The translations under genes and the position numbers were made by a program. This document shows positions 56,574 to 64,000 of a DNA stretch of 64,000 nt, piece after piece. The notes under the pieces were generated by a model. The model made no database searches and was not told the origin of the DNA. It saw only the letters and a list, made by a program, of their open reading frames with translations. This DNA is from JBLNDJ01 sp050261515 (lineage in GTDB: Bacteria > Acidobacteriota > Terriglobia > Bryobacterales > Bryobacteraceae): the NCBI GenBank assembly GCA_050261515.1, contig JBLNDJ010000006.1:99435-163434 (forward strand), in the 5' to 3' direction. Within the stretch, counting starts at the first letter, position 1; every line of letters starts with the position of its first letter.

Positions 56574-58073
56574 TTGGGCGTTCTTGACGACCTGATCCGG
56601 CGGGCCCGCCGCCGTCACGTCCGGAATCTGCTGCTCAAGCAGGGCATTCGTGCCGCGTCCGCTGCGTTGGCCGGTTTGATCCTCCTGCTGCTGGTCGGTA
56701 CGGAGGTGCTCGACTGGCCGTGGGTGCTCGCGATCGTCGCGGGCAGCCTGCTCGCGGGCTTCCGCGCTTTTCGGCGCGAATCCTTCACCCCGGACCGCGT
56801 CGCGCGGGAAATCGACCGCCGCCTCGGCCTTCACGATTCGCTCTCCACCGCTTTGTTCTATAGCCGCGGACCCGGCGCGCGCCGCACCTCGGGAAAGGGC
56901 ATGCGCGAGGCGCAGCGCGCCGAAGCCGAACGGCTCGCGTCGGAAGTGGACGTGGTGCGCGCCGTTCCCGTGGCGATTCCGAAGTCCATCTACGCGACGG
57001 CGATTCTGGTCGTGGTGGCATCGAGCCTGTTCGCCCTGCGCTACGGAATTTTCCGCACGCTCGACCTGCGGCCCCCGCTCGCCACGTTTGTCTTCGACAA
57101 GTTCCATTTCCTCTCCGAGCCGCTTGCCGCGCAGAAGAAGAAGCGCCAGGTGCGCCACGCCGACGACAAGCTGGCGCAGTTCGGCATGCAGCTGGATGAA
57201 GATTCCGACAGGAACCGTGGCGCGCAAGGCAGTACGCCCGGGCTGTCCACCGAGTCGCCCGGGGCCGAAGCCTCGAAGCGTGACGCAAAGGCGGATGCTT
57301 CCCGGCAGCGCGCCTCGGCGAGCTTCGAAACGCTGAAGCGGAAGTCGCAGAACGCCGTCGAGGGGGAAGGCGACGGCGAGAGCGCGGCCGAGGCCTCCAC
57401 CGGCGAGCGCGAGAATTCGAAGTCGGCATCATCGAAGGGCGAACCCTCCGGGCGCTCGCAGACGAGCCAGCAGGCGGCCAACTCGCAGCACGAGAACAAC
57501 GGGCTGCTCGACAAATTCCGCGACGCGATGGCCAACCTGATGTCGCGTTTGAACTCCCGTCCGCGCGAGGGGGATTCGCAGGACCAGGCTTCGAGCGAGG
57601 CACGCCGCCAGGATCAAGCCCAGTCCCAGCGCCAGGGCGAGAAGGGCTCCGACCGCGCCGGACGCCGCGCCGACGGCTCTCCCAACGGCGATGCCGAAGG
57701 CGATCAGCAGGGCGAAGGTTCGCAGAAGGCCCAGAGCGGCCCCGGCAAACAAGGCGGGCGCGACGCCGAGCAGGCGTCCAAGCAGGGACAAAGCGGCATC
57801 GGCAAGGATGACGGCAGCAAGGACGTCCGGGAGGCCGAACAGCTCGCCGCCATGGGTAAGATCAGCGAGCTGATCGGGAAGCGCTCGCAGAACCTGACCG
57901 GGGAGGTCATGGTCGAGGTCGCATCAGGCAAACAGGAACTGCGCACGGCATATTCGCAGCAGAACGCGAAGCACGCCGACGCGGGCGGCGAGATCCACCG
58001 CGATGAGATCCCGCTCGCCTATCAGCATTACGTGCAGCAGTACTTCGACGAAGTGCGGAAGGCCAAGAAGTAG
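56574..58073 (+). CDS. Large low-complexity membrane protein, unknown function
   Basis: This 499-residue protein starts at a TTG. Helices are at about 26-44, 48-64 and 137-158. From about 200 to 440 the sequence is a disordered Gln/Ser/Gly/Asp/Lys-rich region (for example GEGDGESAAEASTGERENSK and QGEGSQKAQSGPGKQGGRD). A C-terminal structured part contains NLTGEVMVEVASGKQELRT. It is reminiscent of the acidobacterial periplasmic DUF4175-like proteins, but I do not assign it. It lies 100 bases after the receiver gene on the same strand. Confidence 0.65.
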   Translation: MGVLDDLIRRARRRHVRNLLLKQGIRAASAALAGLILLLLVGTEVLDWPWVLAIVAGSLLAGFRAFRRESFTPDRVAREIDRRLGLHDSLSTALFYSRGPGARRTSGKGMREAQRAEAERLASEVDVVRAVPVAIPKSIYATAILVVVASSLFALRYGIFRTLDLRPPLATFVFDKFHFLSEPLAAQKKKRQVRHADDKLAQFGMQLDEDSDRNRGAQGSTPGLSTESPGAEASKRDAKADASRQRASASFETLKRKSQNAVEGEGDGESAAEASTGERENSKSASSKGEPSGRSQTSQQAANSQHENNGLLDKFRDAMANLMSRLNSRPREGDSQDQASSEARRQDQAQSQRQGEKGSDRAGRRADGSPNGDAEGDQQGEGSQKAQSGPGKQGGRDAEQASKQGQSGIGKDDGSKDVREAEQLAAMGKISELIGKRSQNLTGEVMVEVASGKQELRTAYSQQNAKHADAGGEIHRDEIPLAYQHYVQQYFDEVRKAKK

Positions 58074-58106
58074 AGCACCCCTTTGGTCCGCCGCCGGACA
58101 GGCCGG

Positions 58107-59135
58107 TTACTTAGCCTTCGTTTCCAAAATATTCTTGGCTAAGTAATTCACCACCGTCGCTTCGTTCCGCGCTACCTCATAATACGCGTTCCGCAGCAAC
58201 TGGTCTTTGCGCTGCAACAGCCCCTCGCGAATCGTCTGTTGCACGCGAGGATCGTTCAAATCGCGCTGCCCGGCCGGCTCCTTCGAGATCACTTTCAGGA
58301 TCCGGTAGGCCTGCTGGCTCGGGATAATGGGCGACACCTGCCCGGGCTGCATCGACGTGATGAGCTTGCGCACCTCGGGGCTCGAGCCGTCGAACGCCGA
58401 CACCGGCACGAACCCGAGATCGCCGCCGCTCGGCGCCGACTGCGGATCCTCCGAAAAATTCTCGGCGAGCATGGCAAAGTCCTCGCCCTGCCGTATGCGC
58501 GCGTCCAGGCTCTGGATCTTCTTGCGCGCCTGCTCGTCGTTCTGCGCCTTGTCGTTTTTCAGGTTGCGCGCCGAGGCGTCCGGCGTCGATGTCACCAGAA
58601 TCTGCGCCAGGTGGATGGCCGGCTCCGCGCGGTTGAAACTCGCCTTGTTGGCCGCGAAGAACTCGGCGATCTCCTTCTCGGTGATGCTGATCTTCGAAGT
58701 GATTTCCTTGTTGATCAGCTTCTGCACGCTCAGGTCGCGCCGCAACTGCGCCTTCAGGTCGGCGGCCGACATCTTGCGCGCCTCGAGCTGCCGCTGGAAT
58801 TCCTCCTGCGTGTAGGGCGCCTTCAGCTCGTTGAACTTGGCCTCGACCTCGGAGTCGGTCGCCATCAGCCCGAGCTTCTCGGCGCGCTGGAGCATGATCT
58901 CGTTTTCGATCAGGCTGCGCAGCACTTCGAGCTTCTGGATCTGCGTCAGGTCCTCGCTCGCGCCGCTGCTCGAAGAGAGCTGCGACTCGTAGATGCGGTT
59001 GATCTGCTCGTAGGTGATGGGCCGGTTGTTGATCGTCGCGGCCACGTTGGCCGGCGGCGTCTTGCGGCATGCGGTCATCGAAAGGACCGCCGCTGCGGAT
59101 ACCAGTATGTAGCTAAAGCGCATAGAGAGACACAT
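58107..59135 (-). CDS. PpiC/SurA-type peptidyl-prolyl isomerase lipoprotein
   Basis: This 342-residue protein has a lipobox (AVLSMTACRK) and a SurA-like N-domain (ITYEQINRIYESQLSSSSG, SLIENEIMLQRAEKLGLMA). A parvulin domain follows (AIHLAQILVTSTPDASARN, LAENFSEDPQSAPSGGDLGFVP, MQPGQVSPIIPSQQAYRILKV). It assists folding of outer-membrane proteins. The ATG at 59135 overlaps the fabD stop (TAATG); a Met four codons in is an alternative start. It lies convergent to the previous gene. Confidence 0.92.
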   Translation of the reverse strand: MCLSMRFSYILVSAAAVLSMTACRKTPPANVAATINNRPITYEQINRIYESQLSSSSGASEDLTQIQKLEVLRSLIENEIMLQRAEKLGLMATDSEVEAKFNELKAPYTQEEFQRQLEARKMSAADLKAQLRRDLSVQKLINKEITSKISITEKEIAEFFAANKASFNRAEPAIHLAQILVTSTPDASARNLKNDKAQNDEQARKKIQSLDARIRQGEDFAMLAENFSEDPQSAPSGGDLGFVPVSAFDGSSPEVRKLITSMQPGQVSPIIPSQQAYRILKVISKEPAGQRDLNDPRVQQTIREGLLQRKDQLLRNAYYEVARNEATVVNYLAKNILETKAK

Positions 59136-60052
59136 TATTGTAGCTGGTTCAGGTCGGCCGGGTCGCCGAATTTGAAGCCCTTGAGCGCCGGGTCGATGCT
59201 GCGCAGCATTCCCGTCAGAACGCCGCCCGCGCCCACCTCAATGCAACGCTCGACGCCGCGTGCCGCCAGCGCGCGCACCGAATCGATCCACCGCACAGGG
59301 CTCGACACCTGGTCGATGAGCCCCTGGCGCGCCTCGGCGCCGAGTGCGATCTCGCGCGCTGCCACGTTGTTGATGAGCGGCGTGCGCAGGTCCGCGAAGC
59401 AGGTGGCGTTCAGATCTACGGCGAGCCGGTCCTGCGCGGGTTTCATCAGCGCGCAGTGGAACGGAGCGCTCACGGGAAGCTGCACGGCGCGGCGCGCGCC
59501 CGCGGCCTTGGCCAGCTCCATCGCCCGCAGCACCGCCGCTGTGTTGCCCGCGATGACCACCTGATCCGGCGAGTTCAGGTTCGCCGCCGAAACGACCTCG
59601 CCCTGTGCGGCTTCCGCGAGGATGCCGTCGAGCTTCCCCTCGGGCAGCTTCAGCAGCGCCGCCATCGCGCCCACGCCCGCAGGAACCGCTTCCTGCATGT
59701 ACTGGCCGCGCTTGCGGACCAGGCGCAGCGCGTCTGCGAACTGGAGGGCCCCGGCGGCGACCAGCGCCGAATACTCGCCCAGGCTGTGGCCCGCGACGTA
59801 GTCCGGCTTGAAGCCTTTCTCGCTGAGCACGGCGAAGGCGGCGGTCGAGACGGCCAGCAGCGCGGGCTGCGTGTTCTCGGTCATCTTGAGCGCTTCTTCC
59901 GGGCCTTCGAAGCACAGCTTCGAAAGCGGGAAGCCGAGCGCCGAGTCGGCCTCTTCGAAAACGGCGCGGGCGCTGGCGAACTGGTCGGCGAGGCTCTTGC
60001 CCATGCCCGCGAATTGCGATCCCTGTCCTGGAAAAAGGAATGCGGTTTTCAT
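59135..60052 (-). CDS. fabD: Malonyl-CoA:acyl-carrier-protein transacylase
   Basis: This 305-residue enzyme loads malonyl units for fatty-acid synthesis. The nucleophile is in VAGHSLGEYSALVAAG, and the opening is FLFPGQGSQFAGMGKSL. The catalytic His is in VSAPFHCALM, and VEVGAGGVLTGM-like text ends the protein. Other fab genes are not next to it. A TACAAT lies 12 bases before the ATG. It is coupled to the PpiC-type gene. Confidence 0.96.
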   Translation of the reverse strand: MKTAFLFPGQGSQFAGMGKSLADQFASARAVFEEADSALGFPLSKLCFEGPEEALKMTENTQPALLAVSTAAFAVLSEKGFKPDYVAGHSLGEYSALVAAGALQFADALRLVRKRGQYMQEAVPAGVGAMAALLKLPEGKLDGILAEAAQGEVVSAANLNSPDQVVIAGNTAAVLRAMELAKAAGARRAVQLPVSAPFHCALMKPAQDRLAVDLNATCFADLRTPLINNVAAREIALGAEARQGLIDQVSSPVRWIDSVRALAARGVERCIEVGAGGVLTGMLRSIDPALKGFKFGDPADLNQLQ

Positions 60053-60062
60053 GACAAAGTTT

Positions 60063-61484
60063 CTATTGTACGCCCGCGGCCAGCACCGCCTCCGACACCG
60101 GGTCCCTGTAAAGCGGCCGCAGCCCCAGCTTTGCGGCAACCGCCGCGTCCTTCGGCAGCAGCACGTAGTAGTCGTACTTGCCGTCGGGGCCGTCGCGTGT
60201 GACGGGCTCGATCCAGTCGAGGTGATACTTGTGGCGGTAGAAGTTCAGCGACGGCTCGAACAGCCAGTTCACGCCGAGGCGCACGCGGCCCTTCGCCGCG
60301 CACCGCGCGCGCAGCACGTTCACGATCCTGTGCGTCCCGGCGTCGTAGCGCCACTCGGGATACTGATCGGTCGTGATGCCCGCGGCGAACAGCGCGCACG
60401 CCGCCGCCATCACGCACCCGCACGCCGCCCCGGCGGCCTTCCCCGCGAGCCCGGCGCGCCAGGCCGCGGGGATCGCCAGCATCACGGCCAGCGTGAACAG
60501 CGGCAGCCAGTAGATGCCGGTTCGCCCGAGCGGATAGGGCACACCCGTCAGGGCATGCCCCGCAATCAGCGCCCCGAGCGCCGCGGCCCCGGTCCCCGCC
60601 AGCAGCACCAGCGTCCGCTCGCGGCGCACAGCGGCGACGACAACCACGAATAAGGCCAGCGCAGGGATGAGCGCTTCCGCCGCCACGCCGGACCAGCTGC
60701 CGAACCCCGGCACGAACTCTGCGATCCTCCACATGCTCGCTTTGTGGATCATCGAGTTCGTTACCAGGTTGCGAATCATATCCTCGAGCGACCGCGCGCC
60801 GTAGTAGAAATTCGACGCGCCCGCGCGAGTGAGCGGGAGCACCAGGATGAGGAACGCCGGAACGATCACCGGTCCCCAGAAGCGGTCCACCGTGCGCCAG
60901 AACGTTCGAAGCGTCAGCAAAGTGAACACGCCGCCCGCCGCCACCACCGGCACCAGGAACACCAGGTTCGCCCCCACGGCCAGCCCGAACGCAACGCCCG
61001 CGCGCGGGAGCAGCCACACGGGCCGGTCATAGTCTTCGGCCAGATACCGCGTGAGCAGAAACAATCCCCAGAAGTAGAACCCGAGCGCCAGGCTGTACCC
61101 GCGCGCTGCCGAAAGGTAGTCGAGCACGAGCGGGTTGAGCGCGACGGCTGCGACCGCGAACAGGCACATCCACCCCCGCCCGAGCGTGTACCGCGCCAGC
61201 CGCCAGATCGAAAACAGGAACAGCAGCCCGCCCGCGAGGCTCGGCACGCGCAGTCCGAACTCCGTCAGCCCGAACCACCGCACCGAGAGTTTGCACAGAA
61301 ACGTGTGCAGCACATGGTTGTTGGCGTCGTATGTGGTGAACGACTCCGCGACCGGCGGCCAGACGAACTTGTTGTACGTCATCGCCTCGTCGCCGGTGAT
61401 CGACTGCGTGGAGGCGCGGTACATATTCACCCCGAACAGAAGGACGATCAGGCAGAGGCAGAGAAGCGGCGGCGCAGTCTTCAC
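60063..61484 (-). CDS. GT39-like polytopic glycosyltransferase
   Basis: This 473-residue protein has about nine to eleven TM helices. Residues 25-45 contain the acidic first-loop motif (TGDEAMTYNKF), as in PMT/ArnT-type transferases, and VLDYLSAARGYSLALGFYFWG lies in the helical core. The C-terminal 90 residues are soluble (VLRARCAAKGRVRLGVNWLFEPS). It probably transfers a sugar from a polyprenyl phosphate. The GTG start follows TAAGAT by eight bases with no Shine-Dalgarno. Confidence 0.82.
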   Translation of the reverse strand: MKTAPPLLCLCLIVLLFGVNMYRASTQSITGDEAMTYNKFVWPPVAESFTTYDANNHVLHTFLCKLSVRWFGLTEFGLRVPSLAGGLLFLFSIWRLARYTLGRGWMCLFAVAAVALNPLVLDYLSAARGYSLALGFYFWGLFLLTRYLAEDYDRPVWLLPRAGVAFGLAVGANLVFLVPVVAAGGVFTLLTLRTFWRTVDRFWGPVIVPAFLILVLPLTRAGASNFYYGARSLEDMIRNLVTNSMIHKASMWRIAEFVPGFGSWSGVAAEALIPALALFVVVVAAVRRERTLVLLAGTGAAALGALIAGHALTGVPYPLGRTGIYWLPLFTLAVMLAIPAAWRAGLAGKAAGAACGCVMAAACALFAAGITTDQYPEWRYDAGTHRIVNVLRARCAAKGRVRLGVNWLFEPSLNFYRHKYHLDWIEPVTRDGPDGKYDYYVLLPKDAAVAAKLGLRPLYRDPVSEAVLAAGVQ

Positions 61485-61613
61485 AAAATCTCATCTTATT
61501 ACCGCGCCCGGTCGCGATGAGGTCGATCAGTCCTGGCTCGAAACGCAGCCGCTTCACTGAAACGCCCTGGAAGCCGGTTGCGTCCAGGTCGTTCTACGCC
61601 GTAGGATTTTCCA

Positions 61614-63833
61614 TTGATCCCGCAGTCTTTCTATATCCTGTTCGGCGCAGCGTTCACGGTCGCGACGATGGTCGCGCTCGGCCGGCTGCTCCTCGCACGC
61701 CTCGGGCTCCGCTTCCACAGGCGGGAAGAACTTGTCTTCGCCTTCGTTTCGGGCGCCGCGTGCCTCAGCTTCGTCGTGTTCCTGATCGCGGGCGCGCGCG
61801 GCGCGTACAAAGGCGTGTTCCTCGCGCTCGGAATCGCCGCGATCGCGCTCGCCCGGCGCCTCCGCCGGCCCGCGGAGGCGCCGCTCGCGCCCGTCCCGCG
61901 CGCCTGGCGCATCTTCGCTGCGGTTTTGTTCGCCGCGTTCACTTACCTCTACTTCTTTAACGCGATGGCGCCTGAGACGAGCCCGGACGGCTCGGCATAT
62001 CACCTCGGCCTGGTGAGCCGCTACGCCCGCGCCCACGGCATCTACCGGATCACGACCGACATGTACGCGCACCTTTCGCAGGGCGTCGAACTCCTGTTCC
62101 TGTTCGCCTATACGTTCGGGCGCCACTCGGCGGCCTCGCTGGTCCACTACTCGTTCCTGTGCGCGCTCCCGCTGGCGATGATCTGTTACGCGCGCCGTTT
62201 CGGCTTCGCCTCCGCCGGCATCGCGGGCGCGCTGCTCGTCTACATGAGCCCCGTCGTGGGCTTCGACGGCACGTCGGCCTACATCGACGTCGCGGTCGCC
62301 TGCGTGCTCTTCGCCATCTTCTACCTGCTCCAGATCTGGGATGAAGAGCGCGCCCCGGGCCTGCTCGTCCTGATCGGCCTGCTCGCCGGCTTCGCCTACG
62401 CGATGAAGTACACCGCCTTTGTGGCCGTTCCCTACACCATCGGTTTCGTCGGCTGGAAGAGCTGGCGCAAGGGCGGCACGCTCGCGCGGCCCGTGGCGAT
62501 GGTCGCGCTTCCGGCACTCGTCATGATCGCGCCCTGGGTGCTGCGCAACTGGATCTGGTACGGCAATCCCTTTTCGCCCTTCTACAACGCATGGTTCCCG
62601 AACCCCTACATCCACATCGGCCTCGAACAGGGCTACCGCGCGCAGTTGACGCAATGGGGCGGGGTCACCAACAAGCTGGATATTCCGGTCGAAGCGACTG
62701 TGCGCGGCGACAAGCTGCAAGGAATCCTGGGCCCCATTTTCCTGCTTGCGCCGATCGCGCTCGCCGCTCTGCGCTACAGGCAGGGACGGCAGCTTCTGCT
62801 CGCGGCGGCGGTCTTCTTCTCGACCTACCCCGCCAACATCGGCACGCGCTTCCTGATCCCCGGCCTCCCCTTCCTCTCGCTCGCCATGGGCATGGCGCTC
62901 GCGAACTGGCGCGCCATGGCGCCGCTCGTTGTGGCCGCGCACGCCCTCAGCGCCTGGCCGCCGTATATGCGCATGTATAGCGGCCAGTATGGCCTGCAAC
63001 TCAGGCGCGCCCCGATCAAAGCCGCGCTTCGTATCGAGTCCGAGGAGCGGTACCTGGAGCGGTCGCTCGATGGATACGGCATGGCGCGGCTGATCGAGAT
63101 CACCGTGCCGCCTGGCGAAAAAGTGCTCGCCTTCGACACGCCGCGCGAGGCCTACACTTCGCGCACCATCCTGCAAGGCTACCGCGCGGCGTGGAACAAC
63201 AACGCCTCGGACCTGCTCAATATGCCGCGCATTCGCGAGTGGCAGCCCTCGCGCCGCTTCGCCTTCCGCTTTCCCGAGCAGCGGCTGCGGCGCATACGCG
63301 TCGTCCAGACCGTTAAGCGCGGCGCCGCCGACAACTGGAGCATCCACGAACTGCGTGTGCTCTCGGGCGAGCGCGAGCTTCCCCGCGCCGGGCGCTGGCG
63401 CCTCCATGCGAAGCCGAACCCGTGGGAAGTGGGCTACGCCTTCGACAACAACCCGATGACGCGCTGGCGCTCCTGGGAGCCCGCCGCCGAAGGCCAGTCC
63501 GTCGAGATCGATTTCGGCGGCGAGGAATCGGCCGGCGCCGTGTACCTCGACACCGAGCCCCAGGGCCCCGTGAAATTCACGCTCGAAGGCCAGACCGCCC
63601 CGGCCGGCCCCTGGCGCACCCTCGCCCAGGCGCCCGAGGAAACGCAGATCCCCGTCCCCGCGGACATGCGCCGCATCATCTCGAGCGAGCTGCGCCGTCA
63701 GGGCATCGGCTACATCATGACGATCCCCGAAGACCCCGCCTATCGAGACCTGAGCGCCGACCCGTCGGCCTGGGGAATCGTCCTGGCAAGGGAATACAAA
63801 GGCGCGCGGCTGTACCGGATCGCGACCAACTGA
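61614..63833 (+). CDS. GT39-like membrane protein with C-terminal F5/8-type beta domain
   Basis: This 739-residue protein has roughly ten TM helices in residues 5-450 with the acidic first loop (MAPETSPDGSAYHLGLVSRY), PMT-like. A C-terminal exported beta domain (about residues 540-690) has VGYAFDNNPMTRWRSWEP, a discoidin/F5-8-type signature. It could glycosylate and bind surface glycan. The TTG start is six bases behind a TAGGAT hexamer and has no Shine-Dalgarno. Confidence 0.72.
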   Translation: MIPQSFYILFGAAFTVATMVALGRLLLARLGLRFHRREELVFAFVSGAACLSFVVFLIAGARGAYKGVFLALGIAAIALARRLRRPAEAPLAPVPRAWRIFAAVLFAAFTYLYFFNAMAPETSPDGSAYHLGLVSRYARAHGIYRITTDMYAHLSQGVELLFLFAYTFGRHSAASLVHYSFLCALPLAMICYARRFGFASAGIAGALLVYMSPVVGFDGTSAYIDVAVACVLFAIFYLLQIWDEERAPGLLVLIGLLAGFAYAMKYTAFVAVPYTIGFVGWKSWRKGGTLARPVAMVALPALVMIAPWVLRNWIWYGNPFSPFYNAWFPNPYIHIGLEQGYRAQLTQWGGVTNKLDIPVEATVRGDKLQGILGPIFLLAPIALAALRYRQGRQLLLAAAVFFSTYPANIGTRFLIPGLPFLSLAMGMALANWRAMAPLVVAAHALSAWPPYMRMYSGQYGLQLRRAPIKAALRIESEERYLERSLDGYGMARLIEITVPPGEKVLAFDTPREAYTSRTILQGYRAAWNNNASDLLNMPRIREWQPSRRFAFRFPEQRLRRIRVVQTVKRGAADNWSIHELRVLSGERELPRAGRWRLHAKPNPWEVGYAFDNNPMTRWRSWEPAAEGQSVEIDFGGEESAGAVYLDTEPQGPVKFTLEGQTAPAGPWRTLAQAPEETQIPVPADMRRIISSELRRQGIGYIMTIPEDPAYRDLSADPSAWGIVLAREYKGARLYRIATN

Positions 63834-63840
63834 GCGGCTC

Positions 63841-64000
63841 TCAGAGCTCCACCACCCGTCCGTACGCCGAAAACCCCGCCGGCCGCAGCACGTCGAGTCG
63901 CACACGCGCCGCCCCCTTCAGCCGCACCGGCACCGTCACGCTCGCTTGCGCGCCGGGCTTGAGCACGGGCAGCGCCGCTTCGAACCGCTCCAGGGGAATC
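63841..64000 (-). CDS. C-terminal fragment of an unknown gene (5' part outside window)
   Basis: The final 52 codons before a TGA read IPLERFEAALPVLKPGAQAS followed by VTVPVRLKGAARVRLDVLRP and a short tail ending VVEL. This alternating pattern fits the last strands of an Ig-like or beta-sandwich domain. The frame is open to the window edge and convergent with the GT39-like gene. Function cannot be assigned. Confidence 0.5.
   Translation of the reverse strand, partial: IPLERFEAALPVLKPGAQASVTVPVRLKGAARVRLDVLRPAGFSAYGRVVEL

Noticed and set aside
61554..63905. A 783-codon open frame on the minus strand opposite the GT39-like gene
   Set aside because: Very high GC creates long shadow frames; it is antisense to a protein with clear TM helices and a beta domain, and its own product is Arg/Gly/Ala-rich without any motif.

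Overview
This is a GC-rich, densely coded bacterial chromosome segment that reads as an acidobacterium of the Bryobacterales/Solibacter type. The indicators are two long ADOP-type (acidobacterial duplicated orphan permease) genes plus a stub of a third, a PadR regulator coupled to one of them, a VWFA-related acidobacterial secreted protein, a squalene-hopene cyclase, and many Tat-exported sugar-active enzymes. This placement is inference from gene content; there is no rRNA in the window. One tRNA gene (Lys, TTT) is present. I see no prophage, CRISPR array or intact insertion sequence.

Layout. 0-2.6 kb (minus): the 3' part of rph is cut by the window edge, preceded by a 48-residue membrane protein and a PGI/SIS-type isomerase. 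2.7-9.9 kb (plus): a TgpA-like transglutaminase, padR plus an ADOP permease, and an NfrB-like glycosyltransferase with a C-terminal MshEN domain. 9.9-10.7 kb is a small accessory patch with a VapBC-type module, a palindromic repeat and a truncated ADOP gene. 10.7-17.3 kb is a carbohydrate block: two TIM-barrel isomerases, a beta-helix protein and a large hydrolase-like protein (four Tat-type leaders), an SGNH esterase and a BadF-type sugar kinase. 17.4-22.5 kb: pgk, a PEGA-domain protein, a pirin, an FAD reductase and an M50 protease with CBS domains. 22.6-27.9 kb: an alkaline-phosphatase-superfamily membrane enzyme, two small genes of unknown role, then sat-cysC-GNAT, able to make PAPS.

28-34.6 kb: a remnant of a MazE-like antitoxin, an outer-membrane-barrel-like protein, tRNA-Lys, a fucose/arabinose-isomerase-like enzyme, a Gfo/Idh/MocA oxidoreductase, thrB, a U32-type protein and two conserved unknowns. 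34.6-43.9 kb: the second ADOP permease, a LysR regulator, an RmlD-type reductase, a PLC-like secreted protein, an exported RidA, squalene-hopene cyclase and the VWFA protein. 44-51.6 kb: AlkA-like glycosylase, Dps, YIP1/RDD/DUF2752 membrane proteins, a PYROXD2-like oxidoreductase, glgB and adenosine deaminase. 51.6-55.8 kb (minus) is a tight biosynthetic and translation operon, aroC-def-fmt-argJ plus a small exported protein. 55.9-64 kb: a receiver domain lacking its phospho-acceptor, a large low-complexity membrane protein, a PpiC-type lipoprotein with fabD, and two GT39-like polytopic proteins.

Genes overlap often (ATGA, GTGA and TAATG junctions), so translational coupling is common. About a dozen genes have a -10-like hexamer only 5-10 bases before the start codon and no Shine-Dalgarno sequence, which suggests leaderless transcripts alongside ordinary SD-led ones (pgk, dps, pirin). 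Several short intergenic repeats are the main non-coding structure. No single gene set stands out as a clearly new system. The best leads are the degenerate receiver, the leaderless promoter architecture, the PAPS/phosphatase island, the exported protein with no usable start codon, and the dispersed repeats.
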